Shown here: piece after piece, positions 1 through 9,256 of the stretch
Layout: the number at the start of each line of letters is the position of its first letter
How positions within the stretch are numbered: position 1 is the stretch's first letter
Origin: Rhizobiaceae bacterium MnEN-MB40S
GTDB taxonomy: Bacteria; Pseudomonadota; Alphaproteobacteria; Rhizobiales; Rhizobiaceae
Length of the DNA stretch: 64,000 nt
Direction: 5' to 3'
NCBI GenBank assembly: GCA_024343425.1
Contig: BRLC01000014.1
Location: forward strand, 248,001 to 312,000
The notes under the pieces: model-generated
Database searches by the model: none
Told to the model about the DNA's origin: nothing
Seen by the model: only the letters and a program-made list of their open reading frames with translations
Translations under genes and position numbers: made by a program

Positions 1-23
1 TAAATGAACGTTTGTTCAATTAA
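1..23. promoter_or_regulatory. TetR-type operator, copy 1 (left edge)
   Basis: An AT-rich element at the window edge contains the inverted repeat TGAAC-GTTT-GTTCA (bases 5-18). Read on the minus strand, the 23-bp element shares its first ten bases (TTAATTGAAC) and its last bases (ATTTA versus TTTA) with the element at 7337-7359 in front of the acyl-CoA synthetase operon. It lies beyond the 3' end of livF, so it probably controls a gene outside the window. The half-site spacing is typical of TetR-family regulators of acyl-CoA metabolism; the regulator itself is not visible here. Confidence 0.6.
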
Positions 24-69
24 TAGCGAGCCGGCTTGCGCAGGTCAACCCCTCCCAACATCCATTCCG

Positions 70-894
70 CTATGACAGCCAACGCTTGCGCCGCTTGTAA
101 TGCTTGACGTCGCGGAAGGACTTTCGGCCTTCTCCGCCAACGCCGAGGTAAAATTCCTTCACGTCCTCATTCTCGCGCAGCTCATCCGCCTTTCCGTCGA
201 GAACAATCCGTCCGGATTCCAGGATATAGCCGTAGGTGGCGTATTTAAGCGCGATATTGGTGTTCTGCTCGGCGAGCAAAAACGAGACGCCTTCGTTGCT
301 ATTCAAGCTCTTGACGATCTCGAAAATCTCCTCGACCAGTTGCGGCGCAAGTCCCATCGACGGCTCATCGAGCAGGATGGTTGAAGGCCGAGACATCAGC
401 GCCCGGCCGATGGCGCACATCTGTTGCTCGCCGCCCGAGGTGTAACCAGCCAGCGATTTGCGGCGCTCTTTCAGCCGTGGAAAATAGGTATAGACCATCT
501 CCAGATCGTCCTGGATCTTGGCTCTGCCGTCGCTACGGGTATAGGCGCCGGTCATGAGGTTTTCCTCGATCGTCAGATGGCCGAAGCAATGGCGGCCTTC
601 CATCACCTGAATACATCCCCGTTTTACGAGGTCCGACGGCGACAGTTCCTGTATCTCGTTTCCCTCGAACTGAATATCGCCCTTCGTCACTTCGCCGCGC
701 TCAGCCTTGAGCAGGTTCGATACGGCCTTGAGCGTCGTCGTCTTGCCGGCGCCGTTTGCGCCGAGGATAGCCACGATGCCGCCGCGCGGCACGGTCAGGG
801 AAACACCCTTCAGCACCAGGACCACGTGATTGTAGATGACCTCGATATTGTTGATTCTGAGGATCGGCGCTGTGTCGTCGACTTTCTGAAGCAT
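70..894 (-). CDS. livF: ABC transporter ATP-binding protein, LivF type
   Basis: This is one of the two cytoplasmic ATPases of a branched-chain amino-acid/amide-type (HAAT) importer. Residues 45-52 form the Walker A motif GANGAGKT, SGGEQ at 153-157 is the ABC signature, and ILLDEP at 173-178 is Walker B. At 274 residues it is about 30 longer than a usual LivF because of a basic C-terminal tail rich in Lys and Arg. It is the last gene of the leftward operon acyl-CoA synthetase-livG-livH-livM-livK-livF. With an acyl-CoA ligase as first gene, the cargo may be a carboxylic acid that is activated on entry rather than leucine. Family assignment is secure; substrate is inferred. Confidence 0.93.
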   Translation of the reverse strand: MLQKVDDTAPILRINNIEVIYNHVVLVLKGVSLTVPRGGIVAILGANGAGKTTTLKAVSNLLKAERGEVTKGDIQFEGNEIQELSPSDLVKRGCIQVMEGRHCFGHLTIEENLMTGAYTRSDGRAKIQDDLEMVYTYFPRLKERRKSLAGYTSGGEQQMCAIGRALMSRPSTILLDEPSMGLAPQLVEEIFEIVKSLNSNEGVSFLLAEQNTNIALKYATYGYILESGRIVLDGKADELRENEDVKEFYLGVGGEGRKSFRDVKHYKRRKRWLS

Positions 895-964
895 GGCCTT
901 GCGAGTCCCGCATTGTGTCCGGTAGCGGCCGGCGATTTCTCGCCGGCCGCGGTGTCAGGGGCTG

Positions 965-2254
965 CTAGTTGCAGCGCTCTTCTATGTTGTTTTCCTGCGC
1001 GTAAGCCGAAGAGTCCTCGGCAATCAGCGGATCGACGATATCGCGATCAGCCGAAATCCAGTCGGTGATGACCTTCCACTCACCGGCGCTCGCATCCCAT
1101 TGCTGGATCTTGCCGACGCCTGATCCGCCGTGGTTTTCACAGGACACCGCGAATTCCGGACCGAATTCCGGAAGACCGAGTTCCGTCATTTTGGCCGCAG
1201 TGATCTCCAGGGCCTCCATGCCATCGCGCATCATCGAAGCGTCGATCTGCTTGGTGTCGTGGATCTCCTGGGCCTTCTTGGCGGCCTCGACGGCGAGAAG
1301 CGCAGCATACATGCCGCGATTGTAGAGGACTTCCTTCGTATGGGTTCCGTCACCGGCCGACTTGCCAGCGTCGTAGACATATTTCTGAAGATCCGCGTAG
1401 ATCGGATAGTCGCCGCCTGGGTTGGCGAGAGCCAGCGCCTTGTAACCGTTGGCGCCGTCGCCGGCAGGCTCGACGTCGTTCTCGGATCCCGACCACCAGA
1501 TTCCGATGAAGCGATCCATCGGGAAACGGATATTGGCGGCTTCCTGGACGGCGACCGAGTTCATCACGCCCCAGCCCCACATCAAAACATAGTCAGGACG
1601 TTCGCGGCGAATCTGCAGCCACTGCGATTTCTGCTCCTGCCCCGGATGATCGACCGGGATCAGCATCAGCTCGAAACCGTGCTTCTTGGAAAGCTCCTCA
1701 AGGGTGCGGATCGGCTCCTTGCCGTAGGCGGAGTTGTGATAGACGAGCGCGATTTTCTTGCCGCTGAGATCGCCGCCTTCCTGATCCATGATGTGCTTGA
1801 CGGCGATCGATGCGCCGTCCCAATAGGTGGCCGGATAATTGAACACCCATTTGAACACCTTGCCGTTGGCGGCAGAGGTGCGGCCATAGCCCATGGAGTG
1901 CACCGGAATGCCGTCCGCGGTCGCCTTGGGGATGAGCTGGTAGGTGATGCCCGTGGACAACGGCTGATAGATCAGAGCGCCTTCGCCCTTGGTGGATTCA
2001 TAGCATTCCACGCCCTTTTCCGTGTTGTAGCCGGTTTCGCACTCAACGAGGCGAATCTTTTCGCCGTTGATGCCGCCGTCGCGTTCATTGATCAGCGTCA
2101 GGTAGTCGGCGTAGCCGTCGGCGAAGGGGATGCCGTTGGGCGCGTAGGGGCCGGTTCGGTAGCTGAGCGCCGGGAAAACCAGATCGGCCATCGCCGGCGG
2201 GGCACTGACCAGGGCGGCAAGCACACCGGCCATGGCGATTTTTGTCAATTTCAT
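965..2254 (-). CDS. ABC transporter periplasmic substrate-binding protein, LivK type
   Basis: This 429-residue periplasmic binding protein has a Sec signal peptide at about residues 1-23, ending in AMA. The start was placed at 2254, directly before the signal peptide and behind a GGAGGAG ribosome-binding site; a longer reading to 2314 would add a non-hydrophobic leader. The mature part has the Peripla_BP_6 layout seen in HAAT-type receptors. It lies between livM and livF in the operon. Receptors of this larger size in acyl-CoA-ligase operons tend to bind aromatic or other carboxylates, but the ligand here cannot be read from sequence. Confidence 0.9.
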   Translation of the reverse strand: MKLTKIAMAGVLAALVSAPPAMADLVFPALSYRTGPYAPNGIPFADGYADYLTLINERDGGINGEKIRLVECETGYNTEKGVECYESTKGEGALIYQPLSTGITYQLIPKATADGIPVHSMGYGRTSAANGKVFKWVFNYPATYWDGASIAVKHIMDQEGGDLSGKKIALVYHNSAYGKEPIRTLEELSKKHGFELMLIPVDHPGQEQKSQWLQIRRERPDYVLMWGWGVMNSVAVQEAANIRFPMDRFIGIWWSGSENDVEPAGDGANGYKALALANPGGDYPIYADLQKYVYDAGKSAGDGTHTKEVLYNRGMYAALLAVEAAKKAQEIHDTKQIDASMMRDGMEALEITAAKMTELGLPEFGPEFAVSCENHGGSGVGKIQQWDASAGEWKVITDWISADRDIVDPLIAEDSSAYAQENNIEERCN

Positions 2255-2327
2255 GTCTCTCCTCCTGGGGTTTACAGACATTTCGCTATTCCCTTCCTCC
2301 CGAAAGGAATTCATTCGGCGCGCGCCC

Positions 2328-3404
2328 CTAATAGGGAAACGGCCACAAACGCAGTTTCTCCTTGGTCAATCGCCAGAGCTGCGCCAGCCCGTGCGGCTCC
2401 ACGATCAGGAAAAATATGATGAGTCCGCCGATCAGCATGATCTGAAGATGAGCGGCCACGTCCGTTGGCCAGCCGAATTGGTTGACCATGATGTTCTTGA
2501 AAAGCACCGGCAGAAGCACCAGGAATCCGGCTCCAAGGAAGGAGCCCAGAATCGAGCCCAGACCGCCAATGATCACCATGAAGAGCGCAAGAAACGATTT
2601 GTCGATGCCGAAGGCCTCGGTGACTTCCGCCGCGCCCAGGTAGACCGAGAAGAAAAGCGCTCCGGCCATGCCGATATAGAAGGACGATACAGCGAAAGCG
2701 GACAGCTTCGCCCTCAGCGGCGACACGCCAATGATTTCGGCTGCTATATCCATGTCCCTGATCGCCATCCAGGAACGTCCCATGCGGCCGCGCGTCAGGT
2801 TGCGCGCCACCCAGGCGAACACGAAAACGATTGCCAGACAGAACAGATAGGTCGCCCAGGGCAATGAGTTCGGACCTGTCACCGCGATTCCGAGGATGGT
2901 TCGTTCAGGCGCCGTGATCTGCCCGGACGCCGAGTAGTTGTAGAACCATGGAAACTTGTTGAAGACCCATATCAGGAAGAACTGCGCCGCAAGCGTCGCC
3001 ACCGCGAGATAGAATCCCTTGATGCGTAGCGACGGCAGACCGAACAATATTCCGACGCCGGCGGTCACGAAGCCAGAAAGCACGACCACGATGAACATGT
3101 TGAGGTCGGGAAACGCCGTCATGATCTTGTAGCATGCAAACGCCCCGACGGCCATGAAACCACCCGTGCCAAGCGACACCTGGCCGCAATAGCCCGTGAG
3201 GATGTTCAACCCCAGCGCCGCCAGCGCCCACACAAGGAAGGGCACCAGAACCGCCTTGTTCCAGTAGTCGTTGATGAAGAAGGGAACGACGGCGAAGGCA
3301 AGCACCATCACTGTCCAGAACAGCCAGCGTTCCGACCGGATTGGAAAGGTCTGCTCGTCGGCCCGGTAGGTGGTCTTGAAGTCGCCTGCTTCACGATAGA
3401 GCAT
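2328..3404 (-). CDS. livM: ABC transporter permease, LivM type
   Basis: A 358-residue inner-membrane permease with about ten hydrophobic segments. It has the LivM hallmark stretch LNILTGYCGQVSLG near residue 65 and the coupling-loop region around MAIRDMDIAAEIIGV. A hydrophilic N-terminal leader of about 25 residues precedes the first membrane segment. It sits between livH (12 bp upstream) and livK in the same operon and pairs with LivH to form the translocation pore. Confidence 0.93.
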   Translation of the reverse strand: MLYREAGDFKTTYRADEQTFPIRSERWLFWTVMVLAFAVVPFFINDYWNKAVLVPFLVWALAALGLNILTGYCGQVSLGTGGFMAVGAFACYKIMTAFPDLNMFIVVVLSGFVTAGVGILFGLPSLRIKGFYLAVATLAAQFFLIWVFNKFPWFYNYSASGQITAPERTILGIAVTGPNSLPWATYLFCLAIVFVFAWVARNLTRGRMGRSWMAIRDMDIAAEIIGVSPLRAKLSAFAVSSFYIGMAGALFFSVYLGAAEVTEAFGIDKSFLALFMVIIGGLGSILGSFLGAGFLVLLPVLFKNIMVNQFGWPTDVAAHLQIMLIGGLIIFFLIVEPHGLAQLWRLTKEKLRLWPFPY

Positions 3405-3416
3405 TGTTCCCTCCCG

Positions 3417-4418
3417 CTATATCCGCTCGATGATCCGGTCGCCAAACAGGCCCTGCGGTCTGAACAGCAGGAAGGCGAGCGCCACGACATAAGCGAACCA
3501 GTTCTCGATGGCGCCACCCACCATCGGCCCAATATAGGCTTCGGCAAGCTTCTCGCCGACGCCAATGATCAGACCACCGACGATTGCGCCCGGTATGGAG
3601 GTAAAGCCTCCGAGGATCAGCACCGGCAGAGCCTTGAGCGCAATCAGCGACAATGAGAACTGCACGCCGGATTTCGAGCCCCACATGATGCCCGCGACCA
3701 GCGCCACGAACCCGGCGATCGACCAGACGATCACCCAGATCTTGCGCAGGGAAATGCCGACGGACAGAGCCGCCTGATGGTCGTCGGCGACGGCGCGCAG
3801 CGCCCTGCCGGTCGCGGTGTACTGGCTGAACAGCGAAAGAGCCGTCACAAGGATCACCGCAATGATGGTCGCGCTGATGTCCAGCTTGTCGATATACATG
3901 CCCCAGTAGTCGGCGTCTTCCGGCGCCCACGTGCGCGTCACGTCCTCCCACCAGAAGGACCCGCCGGACGGCAGCCCGACATCGAGGGTCTTGACGTCAG
4001 ACCCCCACATCAGGTCGCCGAAGCCTTCCAGGAAATAGGCAAGCCCGATCGTCGCCATGAACAGAATGATCGGCTCCTGGTTGATCAAATGATTGAGAAC
4101 GAATTTTTCGAGAAGCCAGGCAAGCGCGATCATCACGACCAGGGTCAGAAGGATCGCGAGAAAGGTCGGCAATCCCGGTCCCCAGTCATGGATGTCCGTG
4201 CCGAAGATCGCATTGATGAGATGGGAAAACGGAACCTGTCCAGTCTGCAGGCCGACCAGCGTCAACGCCGCGAAGAGCGCCATGACGCCCTGTGCGAAAT
4301 TGAAGATGCCGGAGGCCTTGAAAATCAGAACAAAACCAAGAGCGACGAGGGAATACATGATCCCGGCCATCAGGCCGTTGATGAAGATCTCGATGAAATT
4401 CAGGAATTGCGTGCTCAC
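3417..4418 (-). CDS. livH: ABC transporter permease, LivH type
   Basis: A 333-residue permease whose N-terminus (YSLVALGFVLIFKASG then FNFAQG) is the classic LivH signature, followed by the coupling loop ALRAVADDHQAALSVGI. It is somewhat longer than the usual 290-300 residues because of an insert between the third and fourth membrane segments (about residues 115-165) containing several Trp and charged residues. It is the partner of LivM. The ribosome-binding site (AGGAGGAGC) lies just upstream of 4418. Confidence 0.93.
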   Translation of the reverse strand: MSTQFLNFIEIFINGLMAGIMYSLVALGFVLIFKASGIFNFAQGVMALFAALTLVGLQTGQVPFSHLINAIFGTDIHDWGPGLPTFLAILLTLVVMIALAWLLEKFVLNHLINQEPIILFMATIGLAYFLEGFGDLMWGSDVKTLDVGLPSGGSFWWEDVTRTWAPEDADYWGMYIDKLDISATIIAVILVTALSLFSQYTATGRALRAVADDHQAALSVGISLRKIWVIVWSIAGFVALVAGIMWGSKSGVQFSLSLIALKALPVLILGGFTSIPGAIVGGLIIGVGEKLAEAYIGPMVGGAIENWFAYVVALAFLLFRPQGLFGDRIIERI

Positions 4419-4445
4419 CTGACTGCTCCTCCTGTCTGGCGCCGG

Positions 4446-5282
4446 TCAATCATGGCTGACCCCGAGATAGGCGTCGATGACATCCTGGTGGTTGCGCACC
4501 TCGTCCGGTGTTCCGTCGCCGATCTTCCGGCCGTAATCGAGCACCACGACCCGGTCGGACAGATCCATGACCACGCCCATATCGTGCTCGATCAGGGCGA
4601 TGGTCGTGCCGAATTGCTGGTTCACGTCGAGGATGTATCGGCTCATGTCCTCCTTTTCCTCGAGGTTCATGCCGGCCATCGGCTCGTCGAGAAGAAGAAG
4701 CGACGGCTCAGCTGCCAGCGCGCGTCCGAGTTCGACCCGTTTTTGCAGGCCATAGGGCAGCCGCCCGACCGGGGTCTTTCGAATATGCTCGATTTCCAGA
4801 AAATCGATAATGCGTTCGACAATCTCGCGGTTCTCAATTTCCTCTGTTTCCGCCGGTCCGCGCCACAGGGCCTGCCAGAGCATATTGCGCTTCATCAGCG
4901 TAATGCGCCCGGTCATGATGTTGTCGAGCACGCTCATGCCGTGAAACAGCGCAATGTTCTGGAAGGTGCGGGCAATGCCGTGATTGGCGGCCTCGTGCGG
5001 GCGCATGCGGCTGCGCTTCTGGCCACGAAAGGTGATCGTGCCCTTTTGCGGGTGATAAAAGCCGTTGATGACGTTGAGCATCGAGGTTTTGCCAGCGCCG
5101 TTCGGGCCGATAATCGCGCGAATCTCGCCCTTCAGGATGTCGAAGGATATGTCGGTGATCGCCTTTACGCCGCCGAATGACAGCGAGATATTGTCGACGA
5201 CCAGCAGCGGATCGCCTTGTTTGATCCCGTCATCAGGCCGCATGAACCGGAATTCCTGCGTCGGGTGAACATGAACGTTCAT
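4446..5282 (-). CDS. livG: ABC transporter ATP-binding protein, LivG type
   Basis: The second ATPase of the importer, 278 residues. It has Walker A GPNGAGKT, the divergent signature typical of LivG (LPYGLQKRVELG), Walker B LLLLDEP and the downstream MAGMNLEE stretch. A leader of about 28 residues precedes the ABC domain. Its start overlaps the stop of the acyl-CoA synthetase by 4 bp (ATGA), so the two are probably translationally coupled. It pairs with LivF encoded at 70-894. Confidence 0.93.
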   Translation of the reverse strand: MNVHVHPTQEFRFMRPDDGIKQGDPLLVVDNISLSFGGVKAITDISFDILKGEIRAIIGPNGAGKTSMLNVINGFYHPQKGTITFRGQKRSRMRPHEAANHGIARTFQNIALFHGMSVLDNIMTGRITLMKRNMLWQALWRGPAETEEIENREIVERIIDFLEIEHIRKTPVGRLPYGLQKRVELGRALAAEPSLLLLDEPMAGMNLEEKEDMSRYILDVNQQFGTTIALIEHDMGVVMDLSDRVVVLDYGRKIGDGTPDEVRNHQDVIDAYLGVSHD

Positions 5283-7258
5283 TCCGCAGCCTCCTTCGCA
5301 AAGCTGGGTGCGTGTTCCTTCATTTCGCGGATCTCCACGGTCGCGGCGATCTTGCCTTTTCGGCCGTCCTCGAAGACGACTTCCGTCTCGACATGCTTGG
5401 AGGTCGAGCCGTCGTAAAGCGCCTCGATCAACGGCTCGTAACGTTCCGATATGAAAGAGCGCCGCACCTTCTGGGTCCGGGTGAGCTCGCCGTCATCGGC
5501 GTCGAGTTCCTTGTGAAGCACGAGGAAGCGATGGATCTGCGAACCGGCCATCATTTCCTCGGCGGCCAATTCGCGATTCACCTGATCCACATGCTCCTCC
5601 ATCATCCGGTAGACCTCCGGATGAGCGGCGAGTTCCTGATAGGACCCGTAGGAGATATTGTTGCGCTCCGCCCAGCTCGCGACGGACGTCAGGTCGATAT
5701 TCAGGAAAACCGTGCAATAGGGGCGACCGTCGCCAAAGGCTACGGCTTCCTTGATGTTCGGGAAGAATTTCAGCTTGTTCTCGATATATTTCGGCGCAAA
5801 CAGATTGCCGTTGGCGAGCTTGCCGACATCCTTGGCCCGGTCGATGATCTTGAGGTGGCCTTCCTGATCGAAAAAGCCCGCGTCGCCGGTATGGACCCAG
5901 CCCTCTTCCGTCTTGGTCGTGCGGGTCGCCTCGTCATTCTTGTAGTAACCGAGGAACACGCCTGGCGAGCGATACAGCACTTCTCCGGAGGCATCGTCGA
6001 TGCGAATCTCGACATCCGGCGACGGCCTGCCAACGGTGTCGGCGCGGATCTCGCCATCGGGTTGGGCGGTTATGTAAACGGATGCTTCCGTCTGCCCGTA
6101 GAGCTGCTTCAGGTTCAGCCCAAGCGCACGATAGAAACGAAAGATTTCCGGACCGATTGCTTCACCGGCGGTATAGCCGACCTTCAGGCGGCTGAACCCC
6201 ATGCGGTTTTTCAGCGGACCATATACAAGAATTTCTCCGATCCAGTACTTTATCCGGTCCGCCAGCCCCACGGGCTCGCCGTTCAGGATCGGTTCGCCGA
6301 CCTTGCGCGCATGCGCCATGAAACTGTCGAACATCCGCTTCTTGGGCTTACCGGCGTCCTCCATGCGCACCATGATCTGTGTCAGCAGGATCTCGAAAAC
6401 GCGCGGCGGGGCAAAGAAGTAAGTCGGCGCGATCTCCCGCCGGTCTTCCGTCACGGTATCGGGACTTTCCGGGCAGCAAACGCAATATCCGGCTGTGTAG
6501 GCCTGGGCGTAGGAAAAAATATGATCGCCGACCCAGGCAAGCGGAAGATAGGCGATCGTCTGCTCATGCTCATCCAGATGATCGAACGCGTTTCCGTTAA
6601 GCGCGGAAATCACCAGATTGTCGAAAGAAAGCATCACGCCCTTCGGCCGTCCGGTCGTGCCTGATGTGTAAAGCATGACCGCGAGTTCCGTCCCCTCTCC
6701 CTGGTCGATCGCCTCCAACCAGTCGGCGTCGCCGGAGGATTTGAAAATCTCCCCGCCGCGGGCCTGAATGGAATCGATGGAAAACAGATGCTCCTGGTCG
6801 TAGTCGCGCATGCCGCGAACTTCGTCGTAAAGGACGCGCTGCAGCGAAGTAAGCTTGTCCTGCATCGTTAGAACTTTGTCGACCTGCTCCTGATCCTGAC
6901 AGATCGCCATGACGACTTCGGCGTGTTCGAGGACATAGACCATCTCCTCGGCGACTGAATCGGCATAGACAGGCACCGGCACGCCGCCAATCGCCTGTAT
7001 CGCGCAGAAGGACCAGTAAAGGCGCGGCCGGTTGGAGCCGACAATAGCGACCTTGTCGCCTTTTTTCAGGCCGAGCTCGCGCAGCCCCAGCGAGAACGCC
7101 CTGATCTCCTCAAAAAGTTCGGCCCAGCTCCAGCTTTGCCAGATGCCGTAGCTTTTATGGCGCATCGCCGTGCGATCGGCGTAACGCTCTGCATTCAGCA
7201 CAAGATATTGCGGAAAGGTAACCGGCTTCCGGCCGGCCTTTTGGCCCGACTTTGGCAT
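5279..7258 (-). CDS. Long-chain acyl-CoA synthetase (AMP-forming)
   Basis: A 659-residue member of the ANL adenylate-forming superfamily. The phosphate-binding motif LYTSGTTGRPKG lies near residue 200, GYTAGEAIGPE and LYGQTEAS near 385-410, and the adenylation/hinge motif TGDAG near 475. It should convert a fatty or aromatic acid plus ATP and CoA into acyl-CoA. It is the first gene of the operon and is followed by a complete Liv-type importer, so uptake and CoA activation are probably coupled. A GGGAGGAG ribosome-binding site precedes 7258, and the likely operator is at 7337-7359. Exact acid specificity is unknown. Confidence 0.92.
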   Translation of the reverse strand: MPKSGQKAGRKPVTFPQYLVLNAERYADRTAMRHKSYGIWQSWSWAELFEEIRAFSLGLRELGLKKGDKVAIVGSNRPRLYWSFCAIQAIGGVPVPVYADSVAEEMVYVLEHAEVVMAICQDQEQVDKVLTMQDKLTSLQRVLYDEVRGMRDYDQEHLFSIDSIQARGGEIFKSSGDADWLEAIDQGEGTELAVMLYTSGTTGRPKGVMLSFDNLVISALNGNAFDHLDEHEQTIAYLPLAWVGDHIFSYAQAYTAGYCVCCPESPDTVTEDRREIAPTYFFAPPRVFEILLTQIMVRMEDAGKPKKRMFDSFMAHARKVGEPILNGEPVGLADRIKYWIGEILVYGPLKNRMGFSRLKVGYTAGEAIGPEIFRFYRALGLNLKQLYGQTEASVYITAQPDGEIRADTVGRPSPDVEIRIDDASGEVLYRSPGVFLGYYKNDEATRTTKTEEGWVHTGDAGFFDQEGHLKIIDRAKDVGKLANGNLFAPKYIENKLKFFPNIKEAVAFGDGRPYCTVFLNIDLTSVASWAERNNISYGSYQELAAHPEVYRMMEEHVDQVNRELAAEEMMAGSQIHRFLVLHKELDADDGELTRTQKVRRSFISERYEPLIEALYDGSTSKHVETEVVFEDGRKGKIAATVEIREMKEHAPSFAKEAAE

Positions 7259-7541
7259 TACCCCAGATTCTCCTCCCAGTCCGGCCGACTCCTCAATCGA
7301 CCGATGAAGCTTATAGCTTCAACAGACGCTCAACGATTAATTGAACGCTCGTTTATTTATTCATATTCCCCGAATCTTGCAAGCAGACTTTGGTTGAATG
7401 CCCACAGATTCATTTTTGTGGAGGCAGGCTATGGAATTTGACCAAGCCTGTAAATTGGAATTTGTAAGGCAACTTGAAACGGCCTTCAGTCAGCCAATCT
7501 GTCCACTGGACCATTGATCGATCGGCGATAGAGAAAAACAA
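7259..7541. promoter_or_regulatory. Divergent promoter region, acyl-CoA synthetase operon and alpha/beta hydrolase
   Basis: This intergenic stretch serves the leftward acyl-CoA synthetase/liv operon and the rightward hydrolase gene. It contains the operator copy at 7337-7359 and an AT-rich core around 7335-7375. A short inverted repeat (GAAGCTTATAGCTTC, 7306-7320) lies just downstream of the operator with respect to the synthetase. I could not assign -35/-10 boxes with confidence. Confidence 0.5.
7337..7359. promoter_or_regulatory. TetR-type operator, copy 2
   Basis: TGAAC-GCTC-GTTTA (7342-7355) is an imperfect inverted repeat embedded in a 23-bp element that matches the one at 1-23 in reverse orientation. 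It lies about 80 bp upstream of the acyl-CoA synthetase start, where a repressor would block the operon promoter. Confidence 0.6.
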
Positions 7542-8387
7542 ATGACGAAAATCCTGCGAAGCATCATCTACCTTATCGTGATTGCGGTTGTGCTCTACGC
7601 AGCGGCGGCAGGCTTCATGTACGCGACACAGCGCGACCATGTCTTCGTCCCTTCCGGCGTGTTGGCCGATCCGGTCGACGAAGGCCTTCAAGGGGTGATC
7701 GTCGAGGATGTGACAATGGCGGACGGCGTTGTGGTGACGGTGTGGCGCGCAGAGCCTGCACGACACGACCTGCCGACGGTTCTCTACTTCCAGGGCAACG
7801 GGGGCAACATTTCAACCCGTGCGCCGCGTTTCCGACAAATCATGGAAAGCGGGCTTGGTTTCTACGCGCCCGCCTATCGCGGCTATCCCGGCAGCGGAGG
7901 GTCGCCCTCGGAAAAAATGTTTATTTCCGACGCGCTTCATCATTTCGACCGCGCGGACGCCATCTCTTCGGGTGTCGTTCTGCACGGCGAATCCCTCGGC
8001 ACAGGAGTGGCCACTGCGGTGGCCGCTGAAAGGGACGCGGAAGCGCTCATCCTTGAGGCGCCGTTCACGGCGACGGTCGACATCGCCGCCGACGCCTATC
8101 CCTGGCTTCCGGTCTCGTTTCTCATGAGGGACCAGTTCCGAAGCAGGGACCGTATTATCGATGTGATGGAGCCTGTACTCATCCTGCACGGGACGGATGA
8201 CAGAGTGGTTCCGTTTTCTCATGGCGAAGCGCTGTTCGCTCGTGCAAATGACCCGAAAGAGTTTGTTGCATTCGATGAGGCCGGACATACGTATTTGTGG
8301 AGACTTGGATTGCGCGACCAGATGCTGGAATTTCTCACAGAACACGATCTGATTGAAAGGTCGAACCTGCCTGCCGGGGATAGTTGA
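7542..8387 (+). CDS. Membrane-anchored alpha/beta hydrolase (BEM46/YfhR-like)
   Basis: A 281-residue alpha/beta hydrolase with one N-terminal membrane segment (about residues 5-27), so the catalytic domain probably faces the periplasm. The nucleophile elbow GESLG places Ser151, Asp219 is in HGTDD, and His249 is in EAGH, giving an intact triad. The oxyanion region is YFQGNGGN. This arrangement is typical of the BEM46/YfhR group of serine hydrolases of unknown substrate. It is a single gene, divergent from the acyl-CoA synthetase operon. Confidence 0.85.
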   Translation: MTKILRSIIYLIVIAVVLYAAAAGFMYATQRDHVFVPSGVLADPVDEGLQGVIVEDVTMADGVVVTVWRAEPARHDLPTVLYFQGNGGNISTRAPRFRQIMESGLGFYAPAYRGYPGSGGSPSEKMFISDALHHFDRADAISSGVVLHGESLGTGVATAVAAERDAEALILEAPFTATVDIAADAYPWLPVSFLMRDQFRSRDRIIDVMEPVLILHGTDDRVVPFSHGEALFARANDPKEFVAFDEAGHTYLWRLGLRDQMLEFLTEHDLIERSNLPAGDS

Positions 8388-8489
8388 CGTCGAGCGATGG
8401 AATGTCATGTGCGCCAAGCATGTATTGCCGACCAACCGCCCCGTTAATCCTGCGGTTGGATCCATCTATTTGCAACTTGAAGAAAAGTC

Positions 8490-8519
8490 GGTCCGGATGG
8501 TAGGTCTTTCGGACCTTTT
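8490..8519 (+). terminator. Probable Rho-independent terminator after the hydrolase gene
   Basis: GGTCCG (8490-8495) and CGGACC (8510-8515) form a stem with a 14-base loop, followed at once by TTTT. It lies 100 bp after the hydrolase stop and just before the next start codon, so it may also act in the leader of the following gene. Confidence 0.4.
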
Positions 8520-8536
8520 CGTATCGTCGAGCTCCC

Positions 8537-9256
8537 ATGCGCTTTGCCTTCATCACACTTCTGATTGCTTTGTTGGCCGCCGTTCTTATCGCGATTGTTG
8601 TGGTGCCGCCGGGAGACTTGCGCCGTTTCCAGAACCGGGTTGAAGTGATTGTCGCAAATGTCCGGGCCCGGATTGAATCAGCCGGGGGCGGCGATGCGGT
8701 CACTGCTTCCAGTGAGGCCAAAATCGAACCTGCTGCACAAAAGACAGGATTGAGCAGACCCGCGAGCCAGGCGTCGCGGACCACGCAAACAACGCGCACC
8801 ACTGCGTCCCGCGTCGCCCCGGAAAATCCTGCGGAAATTCGGGTTGGCCAACCGATCGGCGCCTGGGATTACAGTTGCACGGACGAACCTGCATCCGCCA
8901 GACAGTGCAGCATCAGCCAGAGCGTAACGGAAGGCGCCAACGGTTCGCTTGCCTTTGCCTGGACGATTACCGCCGATCCGGAAGGCAATATGAGCGCGGT
9001 ATGGCGAACCCGCACCGGCGTGAAGGTCAGCCGCGGCATCATCATCGAAGCGGGAACTCCGAAACCCATTGTCCTGCCTTTTGAGGATTGCACGCCCCGC
9101 TTTTGCCTGTCCCGCGCCAACCTGGCTCCCGATTTCGTGACGACGCTGAAATCGGCGACGACGGCCAGCGCAACGATCACATCGGTCAATGGCGCGCCGA
9201 TGACGTTCCAGATCGACACGGACGGTCTTGCCGACGGTTTGACGCTGCTGCAATAG
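8537..9256 (+). CDS. Invasion-associated locus B (IalB) family protein
   Basis: A 239-residue protein with an N-terminal membrane anchor or uncleaved signal (residues 4-24), a Thr/Arg/Ala-rich linker to about residue 100, and an IalB domain at about 105-238. The domain has the family features: a WDYSC entry motif, paired cysteines (CTDE, RQCSISQ, FEDCTPRFCLS) and a C-terminal strand ending QIDTDGL. IalB proteins are common in Rhizobiales and act in the periplasm; their molecular role is not known. The gene stands alone. Confidence 0.82.
   Translation: MRFAFITLLIALLAAVLIAIVVVPPGDLRRFQNRVEVIVANVRARIESAGGGDAVTASSEAKIEPAAQKTGLSRPASQASRTTQTTRTTASRVAPENPAEIRVGQPIGAWDYSCTDEPASARQCSISQSVTEGANGSLAFAWTITADPEGNMSAVWRTRTGVKVSRGIIIEAGTPKPIVLPFEDCTPRFCLSRANLAPDFVTTLKSATTASATITSVNGAPMTFQIDTDGLADGLTLLQ

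Noticed and set aside
1130-2419. Long plus-strand ORF (429 codons) opposite livK
   Set aside because: Antisense shadow of a clear periplasmic receptor gene; no recognisable domain.
3777-5180. Long plus-strand ORF (467 codons) opposite livH and livG
   Set aside because: His/Asp/Arg-rich shadow of two certain ABC genes.
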